This document shows, piece after piece, positions 34,040 through 43,657 of a stretch of 64,000 nt of DNA. The position numbers and the translations under genes are program-made. Location: assembly GCA_019671005.1 (NCBI GenBank), contig CM033747.1, positions 22,843,188-22,907,187 of the forward strand, given 5' to 3'. The DNA comes from Hibiscus mutabilis (Eukaryota > Streptophyta > Magnoliopsida > Malvales > Malvaceae). Every line of letters starts with the position of its first letter. Position 1 is the stretch's first letter. Under the pieces are notes generated by a model. It did not search any database. It was not told the DNA's origin and was given only the letters and a program-made list of their open reading frames with translations.

Positions 34040-34345
34040 GGAAAAAAAGGTGTCTTAGGAAAGGACGACAACAATCCATTCGCGCAACATCGGTCAGAGA
34101 TTAATCAACAGATCCGAAGTAATGATTTGCCGAGCAAGCGTGTAGTGCCAAAGTATACACACGAGACCCTGATGGTGGACATACAACGAGCTACAAGGTG
34201 TGTGAATGACTTAGCTACCGAAGCCGCGACTTTCCGACCTTTCGTAACCCCGGACATGGAAGAAGCACCAAGGTTTATCAAGTTGCTCAGAGCTGTCGAG
34301 GAGCTATGAGGTAGAGCTAGGGCTTATGTGTAGAAATTTGTTTTG
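34040..34345 (+). pseudogene. Element B coiled-coil ORF1, C-terminal tail only
   Basis: The 60-codon open stretch at 34127 ends TRCVNDLATEAATFRPF...RFIKLLRAVEEL and, past a TGA, GRARAYV. It is homologous to the tail of the coiled-coil ORF in element A (DLADATMP...LLNEVKKLGARAHRYL). The long coiled coil itself is missing, so B has lost most of ORF1. Its function is unknown. Confidence 0.55.
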
Positions 34346-35379
34346 TAATTAAGACTTTTTGTAATAGAGACTCTTTTTGTAATAGGGACTCCTTTTGTAA
34401 TATGAACCTTTTTTGTAATTTGGACCCTTTAGTTCCCATGAAAGTCGTTCGAAAGGGCGATTACCAGCGGAATCAACGCCTTTATTTGCATTCATGTTGC
34501 ATATCATGACATGGTGATGATTCAAGAACAGTTCAAAAAGGCTTTCAAAATAGAAAAAGTCTGCTTTGACGAGAACGATAATATTACAGTATCAAGTTAG
34601 GCCGAGCAAAGACCAATCGAGAAGGAAGACGGTACGATAGTAAGGCACGTACGACACAGAAGATTCAGTCAGGGCCGTAGAACCCCAATTTTAAATCTTC
34701 ACATTTGACCATTTTAAAAAAAAAATCTCAGATTTTAATTTAACTCCTTTAAATTTTTTATTGAAAATATTATTTTGCTTTAAATCTTTTTCCTCCTAAA
34801 ACTTTTATAATAATAATATTAACAAAAAGAAACCTAAAAGTTTTTTAAAGTAGGTTAAAACCTTTTGATAATAAAAAGGGAGAATTTTTAAACCAAATGA
34901 TCCTTGAAAATTTTAATTTTAACCCCGAAAAATTTTAAAGTACTTCCCTAGGATCGATAGAATCCATCCCTGTTTAGACGTACCTAGATCTACAGAAGAA
35001 AATATATTGTCAGATGTCCTTTTTAGAAGCCACAAAAATAAAGATCATGACGTCACGAGTCCATAGAATAGAATAAGAGGAGAAGACGGAGTCATCCATC
35101 ATCCTGAAGACGACGTCGAGACGTGGAGCACAGGTTTTGCTTCCCGAAGTCAAGATCTCCAGAAGGAAGCTAACTGTCACCTGTAATTCATTATTAGTTT
35201 CTTGCAACCAGACATTTTTCTATTGATTGAAAGTCTTTTAAGGACTGTTCGAGAATCAACACCGCATTTGCATTCATACCTTGCATTGCCTCACATTGTA
35301 CAGTCATGGCATATTTTACATAACATTATCATTACCTTGCATAAAATTTTACATAGCATTATAATTGCCAAGTAAAATA
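34346..35379 (+). other. Element B spacer between ORF1 tail and gag
   Basis: No gene seen. It contains a run of ttttgtaatagggact-like repeats (34340-34430), an AT-rich block (34700-34930), and a short phrase (ggaatcaacgcctttatttgca) also seen before gag in element A at about 2970. Confidence 0.5.
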
Positions 35380-36190
35380 AATGAACACGCTCAAAAATCA
35401 AGATTCAAGTAGTTGGAAGATGGGCTCGAGAGAAAAAAGAAATGAGGATTTCAAGATTCTAAGATTTGTGTAGTATGACAAAACAAGCTGCCCCAAGATT
35501 CACCTGACCACGTCATGCGGAGACTTAACCGACATCTTTATGGGTAGTACAAATATGCTCTAGACCTAGCACCAAGTCGGCAGTATTTCCAGGGTACGAA
35601 GACGAAACCTGATAAAGCTTCAAGGAATGTGCTTTGAGGTGTCTGTGTTTAGCGACCCAGGTGCAGCCTCCCGTAGATGAAGAGGAAAGTGACTTACATG
35701 CCACCTTTCTTATTTTTTCTTTGATAAGGTGCTCGGGAAAATGAATGCCAGCTTTGAGGACTTCATGACAGTCGGAGAGAGAATCAAACATACACTTTGG
35801 GACCTAAGTTTAAAAGACCAGACATGCCTAGGAGCAGAAGGAAAGAATGAGATAAACGGGTACCACTTTCAAAGGTTCTCGTGTTCGTAAGAGAAGAAGA
35901 CAGACAGATTCCTCTGAATCACCGAGAAAAATTCCTCGAACAAGTACGTATTTAGAGATATTCGGAGTAGTCTATCTCGGACATACGGCCTTATCTGGTC
36001 AAGGTATATGTGAGTTCTACATTGAGGCGTTGGAGCATAATACTAATAAATTTAGGGTCGTTAATAGAAAAATCAAGAAGCTGGTTGACGAGGGAGTCAT
36101 GACAAGAATTGATCCAGCAAGGAAAAACAAGAGAAGTGGCACAAGCCTACACTACAAAGGACCGAAATGAGTTAGTACTCGGGAGGTAGT
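35380..36190 (+). pseudogene. gag: Element B gag
   Basis: Decayed Tat/Ogre-like gag. Recognisable pieces are YDKTSCPKIHLT (the conserved motif before the capsid helices), then in another frame FFFDKVLGKMNASFEDFMTVGERIKHTLWDL, which aligns with FFDM and FEHLMTIRERIDY of element A. A degraded knuckle with KIKKLVDEGVM follows near 36010-36100. The sequence ggttctcgtgttcgtaagagaagaaga matches 15050 of A. There are many stops. No protease or pol follows. Confidence 0.7.
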
Positions 36191-37279
36191 CCGGAGGTCC
36201 CTATGGTTTTCCCATCAGTTCACAAAGAAATGCTCAATGCTTTAAAAAAAGAAAAAAGAAGAAAAAAAAACTCCCAAACAGATATTTTTAGAATTAAAAA
36301 TCACATTTCCATTTAGAAAAGCATTTTTACATTCTTGATTCTTTAAACATTTTATTTTTATAGGGTAGTTTTGTTCTCCCATATGCATATACACGCATTT
36401 TTATGGACATATGTATACCCAAAGATCAACTCTAAGTTGCATATATTTAGAAGAGATTGAATGTTGAGGGGATACTGTAAATGTGAGTATCTGCTAGTTT
36501 ACTTAGGCCAACAGAGGAACAAAGCGAGTGTTTAGACAATGGGCAGTTCCCATTTTAAGAATTTATCTTCTCAGGCACTTGTCATTTAAGATCCTTGAAA
36601 CGAAAGTTGATCCTAAACCTCTACCCCCTGAAGGCATTCTCAGGACATTTGTGAATGTGACGACGAATGGTATTCTTTTACTTTACCAGAAGACAGAGAT
36701 GAGACCATACAGATTGGATACGAAGATCAGAAAATCATCAGAAGAATGTGGTTGAAAACATGGATATGTCCAAACGAAAAAAAGAAGAGAAATGGTAATC
36801 AGAAGGCCGAAGCAATCCAGATCGAGTAAATATCAGAAGAGTTGCAGAGAGGAAAGTAACTTCGAGCAGAAGATATCATCAATACCAGTATAGATACATG
36901 TTGATTCGAGGATACATTCATAGACTCGAATAAGAAAAAAGAGATTCAATGCTAAAAAACCCAAAATGGACAGTCTATAAAAAGAGAGAAAAAATGAAAG
37001 AAAAAAATAGAAGAAAAGAAAAAATTAAAAAAAAAAGAAAAATGAGAGAAAGAAAAAAGGAAGAAAAAAAAGGAAAAAAGAAAAAAGAAAATGAGAAATG
37101 AAGAGTACTGTCTATGCTTCACACACGGATTAAACAATACAAGAATGAGACTTCAACTATGAGCAAGAGACACAAGGAATCCACATTTCAAGTAAATATC
37201 AGTTTTGAAAATTAGTATAGAAGCTCGAATTGAAGCCAAGTCAAGACAAGTCGGCCCGAAGATTGCCAATTTCGAAAAA

Positions 37280-37745
37280 GGAAATGACCTCTAGGGTGAA
37301 AACCCAAAAATGGGCAGTCAAGAGTGATCCTGAAAATGAAGAAAAAGAGTAGTCTGTCTGAGCCTGCTGGCATCGATACCAACCAAAATACACTGATCTG
37401 AAGGTACATAAGAAGGAAGTGACCTCTAGGGTGAAAACCTAAAAATGGGCAGTCTAGAGCGATCCAAGAGAAAAAGTGAAAAAGAAGAAAAGAAAAAAAA
37501 AGAAAAGAAGAAAGAAAGAATAATATTTCATCTGGGCGTGCCAATCACAAGAATTCCCAGAAATGTATTCATAGTCCTTCATTCAAGAAATCTCAGTTTC
37601 GAGGAGTATTGAAGGATCAAACATTATTGAATAGAAAACGAACATCAGTATATAGCCAGAATGCAAGACAGCCTACAATAAAAAGAAAGGAAATGAACTC
37701 TAGGGTGAAAACTCGAAAACGGGCAGTCTAGAGTGATCCAAAAAA
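37280..37745 (+). repeat. ctctagggtgaaaaccc hairpin units
   Basis: Units at about 37290, 37427 and 37697 (a partial one at 36950) carry an outer stem ctctag/ctagag and an inner gggt-gaaa-accc hairpin with a GAAA loop. The inner arm varies as accc, acct and actc, all still able to pair with gggu by wobble. Confidence 0.65.
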
Positions 37746-38219
37746 GGGAAGGAATAATGGGCATATCCAAGTTACACAAGTACAGAAATATTGTTTCACT
37801 TAACCATAAACCAAAGGCTTACATTACAAGCCCCAAAGACTATTCTGGCCATCCATAGATATCCAAGTTGAATGAGAATGTCTTCAGATTTCATTCCGCC
37901 TATAAGGGGTTAACTTTGTTTCAAGGAACGTCAAACTTCGAAGTGCTTGATCGACACCCAAATGAGGGAAGGATGGGGCATGGTGAGATAGTGAGATTAA
38001 GAGAGCCACCTTAAACGGGGTAGAAACTAGGTAGGGTTGTTCTTCTCAAAAGCCTATTAGACCAGAAGAAACTATACATTGGCATATATCTCCACAATGG
38101 TCAAGATCTTCTAAATATGCGCTTCATTAGAGTTGATCTATGGCAACTTGAAGCAGATGCGCTATGGTGTTTGATATTTCGGGGGCAAACATGTTTTAAA
38201 AGGTTTGATATTTTCTCCC

Positions 38220-38415
38220 AAAGTTTTGATGTTTACCATTTCCCCCAAACATTAGTTTTTTAAAAAAATGTTTGGCAATACACTTCGAATTTTGTTTACC
38301 ATTCTCCAAGCATTATTTTATTAAAAAAATGTTTGGTCCTTAAAAAAGAAGAAGAAAAGCAAAAGATGTTTACCATTTGTTCCAAACAATGTTTTCAAAA
38401 TGTTTGGTATCCCGT
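38220..38415 (+). repeat. ccaaacatt hairpin units
   Basis: Three inverted-repeat units of the form ccaaacatt ... aatgtttgg with AT-rich loops, each linked by a gtttaccatt phrase. The second has ccaagcatt, which still pairs through a G.U. Confidence 0.65.
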
Positions 38416-38929
38416 CCAAGTTGTGATTTTTTAAATGAATGTTATCTTTTCAAACAATCATTATTTTTTGAAATATACACAAGTAAATTGCCTTTTGCAT
38501 TACTTTAAAAATGAATGATGATGAGATTTAAAGCATAGGGACTGAGAGTTAGTTCCCGTTGAAGTGCTACGAGAAGATCAAGTATGAGCTCAGGGGATGG
38601 AAGCATTTTGGCTCACCCTGGTGACTAGAAATAGATCAAGGCTCTGTATAATGGGTCAGAAAATTCAAAGCAGTGGAGCCCGTGGTTGAATGGGGCAACG
38701 CCAAGCGAAGAAGATGACAATGGTTCTTATAAGAACAATATAAGAACCAGAGGATCATTTATGAAGACAAGTGATAACCCTTAAGACAAGAAAGCCTTTC
38801 GCACAAAAGATTTAAAAGCAAGTTCAAATGAGGATTTAAGAGTATACAATGAAGAAGTAAAGAGATGAAGAAATCTGAGGAGCGACCTTTCAGGGTGTAA
38901 TACTTTAGAACAAAAAGAGAGCGAACAGA

Positions 38930-39062
38930 AAAAAGAAAGAAAAGAAAGTGAGAGAAAAATGATGATAAAAAGAGAAGAAGAAGAAAGAGGTAAAAGAGAG
39001 AAATGAGAGAAGAGGAAAAAAGAAAAAGAAAAAAAAAAGGAGAAGAAGAAAAAGAAAGCATG
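38930..39062 (+). repeat. Polypurine tract (element B 3' region)
   Basis: About 130 bp of almost only A and G on the sense strand. It precedes the tandem array, as in element A. Confidence 0.75.
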
Positions 39063-39139
39063 ACATTGCATGACATGCCAATTTTTGCTTGTTTTTGGAC
39101 AGGTACTTGAAGAATTGTCAAAGAGTATTAAGAAAAGTA

Positions 39140-40150
39140 TTGGCAGCCACCTTCGGCGTGAGTCCCATGAGTCCCTAAAGTTTGAAGAAAGTTTTGGCAG
39201 CCACCTTCGGCGTGAGTCCCTAAAGTTTGAAGAAAGTTTGGCAGCCACCTTCGGCATGAGTCCCTAAAATTTTAAGAAAAGTATTGGCAGCCACCTTCGG
39301 CGTGAGTCCCTAAAGTTTGAAGAAAGTATGGCAGCCACCTTCGGCGTGAGTCCCTAAAGTTTGAAGAAAGTTTGGCAGCCACCTTCGGCGTGAGTCCCTA
39401 AAGTTTGAAGAAAGTTTGGCAGCCACCTTCGGCGTGAGTCCCTAAAATTTAAAGAAAGTTTTGGCAGCCACATTCGGCGTGAGTCCCTAAAATTTGAAGA
39501 AAGTTTTGGCAGCCACCTTCGGCGTGAGTCCCTAAAATTTGAAGAAAGTTTGGCAGCCACCTTCGGCACGAGTCCCTAAAATTTGAAGAAAGTTTTCGCA
39601 GCCACCTTCGGCGTGAGTCCCTAAAATTTGAAGAAAGTTTTGGCAGCCACCTTCGGCGTGAGTCCCTAAAATTTGAAGAAAGTTTTGGCAGCCACCTTCG
39701 GCGTGAGTCCCCAAAATTTGAAGAAAGTTTTGGCAGCCACCTTCGGCGTGAGTCCCCAGCCACCTCCGGCGTGAGTCCCCAAAATTTGAAGAAAGTTTTG
39801 GCAGCCACCTCCGGCGTGAGTCCCTAAAATTTGAAGAAAGTTTTGGCAGCCACCTTCGGCGTGAGTCCCTAAAATTTGAAGAAAGTTTGGCAGCCACCTT
39901 CGGCGTGAGTCCCTAAAATTTGAAGAAAGTTTGGCAGCCACCTTCAGCGTGAGACCCTAAAATTTGAAGAAAGTTTGGGAGCCACCTTCGGCCTGGGTCC
40001 CTAAAATTTGAAGAAAGTTTTGGCAGCCACCTTCGGCGTTAGTCCCTAAAATTTGAAGAAAGTTTTGGCAGCCACCTTCGGCGTGAGTCCCTAAAATTTG
40101 AAGAAAGTTTGGCAGCCACCTTCGGCGTGAATCCCAAAATTTGAAGAAAG
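39140..40150 (+). repeat. Tandem array, about 44-bp unit, about 23 copies (element B)
   Basis: Units of 43-45 bp begin ggcagccaccttcggcgtg and end with aaaatttgaagaaag. One unit is truncated near 39768. Most copies differ by one or two bases. The cttcgg core can form a UUCG-loop hairpin. The long - strand open frames here (FRDSRRRWLPKL repeats) are by-products of the unit length, not genes. Confidence 0.92.
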
Positions 40151-40179
40151 ATTTCGGCAACCTTAGCAGCGTAAGTCCA

Positions 40180-40480
40180 GAAAAATCGGCAGCCATAACA
40201 GCGTGAGGCCCATATGTTAAATCCTTCGGGTCATCGGTAAGTCCTTCGAGCACGGTGTTAAGTCCTTCGGGCCACCAGTAAGTCTTTCGAGCCTGGTGAT
40301 AAGTCATTCGGGCATGATGCGGCAGCCTTAGTAGCGTAAGTCCAAAGATATCAACAGCCTTGTAAAAAAAATGAAAATGAGATAGAAAAAAGAGAAGAGA
40401 AAAATGAAAAGAGAAAAAAGCAGAAAAAGAAGGAAAAAGAAAAAAGAAAAAAGAAAAAGAGAAAAAAGAGAAAAGAAAAA
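40180..40480 (+). repeat. Subrepeats shared with the element A array, then polypurine run
   Basis: 40200-40325 has four units of the taagtccttcgggcca type that form the 181-bp array of element A. 40365-40480 is polypurine. The mixture shows that A and B arrays arose from one ancestral 3' region. Confidence 0.7.
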
Positions 40481-40489
40481 TTTGAAGAT

Positions 40490-41070
40490 AAAGGTTCTAT
40501 ATAGGAAAGGCCTATATTTTCAAGCTCCCATAACAATAGGTTCTATGTAGGAAGAATCCGTCAAGCCGAGGCTTCAGGAGTTGAAAGTTTTGTATAGGAA
40601 GGGCTTGCAGCTCTAGGGTGAAGACTAGCAGTTCTATATAGGAAGAACTCACAGCCGAAGGAATTCACCCATGACACATAAGGTTTTATATAGGGAAAAC
40701 ATGTTGTGTTGAAAGTGAAGAGTCCTATATAGGAAGGGCACCGAGCTTTACTGTCTTAGAGTGAAAGGTTCTATATAGGAAGAACCTGTAGCTCCGAGAT
40801 TTCAGAAGCTAAAAGTTCTATATAGGAAGGATTGGCGGCTCCAGGGTGAAGACCAGCAGTTCTATATAGGAAGAACTCCTAGCCGAAGGAATTCACCCAT
40901 GACACATAAGGTTTTATATAGGGAAAACCCGTTGTGTTGAAGGCGAAGAGTCCTATATAGGAAGGGCTCCAAGCTTTATTGTCTTAGAATGAGAGGTTTT
41001 ATATAGGAAGAACCTGTAACTCTGAGATTTCAAAAGCTAAGAGTTCTATACAGGAAGGACTTGCGGCTCC
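40490..41070 (+). repeat. Hairpin array upstream of the polypurine tract (element B)
   Basis: Thirteen hairpin units with the core ctatatagg, flanked by arms such as aggtt/aacct, agttc/gaact, gtcc/gggc and ggtttt/aaaacc. Five units (40630-40850) are repeated as a block of about 228 bp (40857-41070). The pairing arms vary in a coordinated way. The array continues at 17993-17733 beyond the inversion junction. Confidence 0.8.
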
Positions 41071-43657
41071 TGTTAGAATAGTGTTGAGTATCGGTAAGAT
41101 TTTCTATGGTTGAGCCGTTATGCCCAGAGTTTGTTGCTATCGGAGAGTAAAGGTGGTTGAGTTTTAGACTTGGATTGAAGGTTGACATATTGATGCACGG
41201 GGCAATGGGTTCACTTGGGATATTTTCTGAGTTAGTCGTTAGTGTGAAGGCACTCGAATAACTTCAGAGCCAACATTGAGTCAGTTTGAGGATTCTATAA
41301 ACTGTGTTGTGGGGACTTAGGCCATTATAAGATTTTTCTTAGGCTATGTTGAGAGGTTTCATGCTTTGAAGGGATCAAAGAGAGTTGTTACAGATCAGCT
41401 GCTGAGAGTTGGTCAGAAATTTAGATAAAAGTTCATAGGGGCTTCTCAATTTTTTGCTATAACGGGGAGTGTTGATGGTTCGGCCCTAACATATTTCTCA
41501 ATGGTTCATGAGAATTGTTGTTGACACCATCTTGGGGTACGCTTCTTGCTTGAGGGATTTGTTATGAGTGCTAGACATCGGGTTACATGGCAAAGGACTG
41601 GCCATTTGTGGATGAGTGTTCACCGGCTTAGTCTCTGAGGTTGATTCCTTCTTGGCATAGTCAGAGTTCTTTATGAGGTGGTGCTAGGGCATTATTGAGG
41701 TATCAGGGTGATGGTTACGTGATATCCGCCACTAGAGTTGACGTGCAAGCTTTTGCTAGATGGCCTGTTGTTCAGGCCAAGGATGACGACCTTACTGCCA
41801 AGAATATTTGGTTTTCAGTCGCTTCCTTGATAACAATTTGATTTCTTGTTTCTACCATGACAGTGATTTTGTTAAGTGAGATTTGTGTTAAGTTCCTCAA
41901 GAATTTATGTTGTCTTTGTTAAAATTATTAGATTTGTAAGTGCTAGTAGGTAAGGGTTCACCGCAGGTGGTGAATATGAGTTGAGAGTAATAGTCCCTGT
42001 GGAATTGTTAGACTTATCCATGGTATAGGCTGGTCGTGTGAATACGATTTGTTCCTTGGTTGTTGAGCTAGAGTCTCAAAGTTGGGGTTTGAAATGATCA
42101 GTCTGTTGGTGTTGTGGGCAAAGAATCATTACCTCTTCAGCTCGTATGATATGTTCCTACGATGTTAGTTGAGGAGAACCTTGTAGGTTGCAAGACGTTC
42201 TTAGTTTGCGTAGTTGATGTAAGGTTAAGAGCCTGCAGTTTTAGAGCGGTAGACATGCAAGTGGATATCAGGGTGCTCTTTGAGAATTGAGCAGGCTATC
42301 TTCTTGACCGTAGAATAAGGCCCATGATGGGGGAATGAGTCAATTTCAGTATTAGTGTCTATCACCTTATCGTCTAGCATCTACCGAACCTATCGTGTGA
42401 GGACTTCTTGGTAGAGGAGGGGATGCAGACGATGTCACCAAGGGATTTACCTTATGACGTGTTTGTGTTGGTATAACAAGATGTAGTGGTGTTAGCTATT
42501 GTGGGTCGATTTATAACGGTGGAGGACCAATATTCATTTTTCAGGGCATATGATCTTGGTTATATTGAAGAGTTTTGAGATTTTTGTAAGATCGTTCAGA
42601 AGTTGGGTCTCGTAAGTTGAAGGTTAAGGAGAATTAGTGATAAGATTTAGGGTTTGATGCGATGTTTAAACTCTAAGGACAAGTTGAAGGGTGATTTGGA
42701 CTTACAAATATATTTAGATAATCTTAAGTTTGATGAATTGAGTGTTGTTTATTTGGGTTTGAGATGGATTGTTTTCATGCATGGAGACAGTGTAAAGATC
42801 TTCCAAATTGCTTAGTAGAAATGTGGGTTTTTGGCTAAAGTTGCGTGGAATCGAATTCTTGTGCTGTAATAAGTTGTGTTGGGAGAACCATTAGGAATCT
42901 TTGAGGACTTGCTAAAGTTTTGGCATCAATGTTAGTTAGAATTAGGTGGTTGGAGTGAAAGAGGGTTTTCGAACCTTTAAGGATAGTTTGGTGGGTTTGA
43001 TCCCTAGTAGAGCTTGTTTGTGGTAACAATTTTCTTTAGAAATCGAAGTGGCTTGGCGTGTGGAATCACTTGATCATGGATTTGCATCTGTTTATGTTGT
43101 AGTGGGTTCAAGTAAATGAGGTGTTAAGTTCTGTATTAGTTAACCAAGTCAAAAAAAGAAGGTTGTAATTTCATGTTAGATTGACGGTAGAGTTCGGTTG
43201 CTGAAATTTTGCTTGTTTTTGAAAACGTGGGTCATGGTGTTTTTAGTAGGTGAAATGCCATAACAGTTTGCCTCAAAAGAGGTGTCACATCGCGGTTATA
43301 GATGAGGTTTGAGTTCAAGAGTTGGAAACGCAAGTGATGATAAAAGGGATTTATTATCCGAGATAAGGGACATATGGAGCAAGTTCAGTGGATTGGCGTT
43401 TAACAGTGCTATTGGGGTTATCCATTGTTGTTCCTTTTTTAGGATCATTTTGAATGAGCTCTAGATGTTATGAGTGAATCATTGAGGCTTCTTGAGGAGT
43501 GTTGGGATATCGGATTAAGAGTGGTAGCTAAAGAAGTATCGTAGAAGAACCGAAGAGTCGCGGGCTTGTGTAAACGAGGGGATGGTTGGATCTTCTACAG
43601 TTACCCTCCTTCCTTTGTTTAAATTTAAATGACAAAATTTTTTAAGGAGGGAAGAGT
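41071..43657 (+). mobile_element. Tekay-like relic T2, internal region
   Basis: No protein motif could be recovered. It aligns with T1 (19200-21306) and ends in the purine tract tttaaggagggaagag (43641-43656) before the LTR, as in Tekay-type elements. It begins at the inversion junction, so its 5' part is missing or elsewhere. Confidence 0.6.

Larger units (their letters stand above)
36191..38929 (+). other. Element B 3' region: hairpin repeats, no gene
   Basis: No protein domain is recognisable. It has polypurine runs (36985-37100, 37460-37520) and three to four copies of a 45-bp unit with ctctaggg...ctagag (36950-37745). Three AT-loop hairpins with ccaaacatt/aatgtttgg stems lie at 38220-38415. 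Large 3' regions of repeats are known for Ogre-type elements. Confidence 0.6.
17994..41070. other. Inferred 23-kb inversion
   Basis: Flipping this block on paper joins 41070 to 17993 inside one hairpin array (with about 5 bp missing), places B's 5' LTR and body behind its 3' LTR in one orientation, brings gaagt and its partner into a normal direct target duplication, and puts A's 3' region and 3' LTR in the same orientation as A's 5' LTR and gag. Four independent features agree. An assembly error in this repeat-rich DNA is the alternative. Confidence 0.72.

Noticed and set aside
39140..40150. Regular direct repeats resembling a CRISPR array
   Set aside because: Units are contiguous with no unique spacers, and the setting is a plant retrotransposon 3' region.
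39354..40307. Long - strand open frames with repeated FRDSRRRWLPKL-type peptides
   Set aside because: They are translations of the 44-bp tandem unit in its reverse frames. Length follows from repeat structure and no start or context supports a gene.
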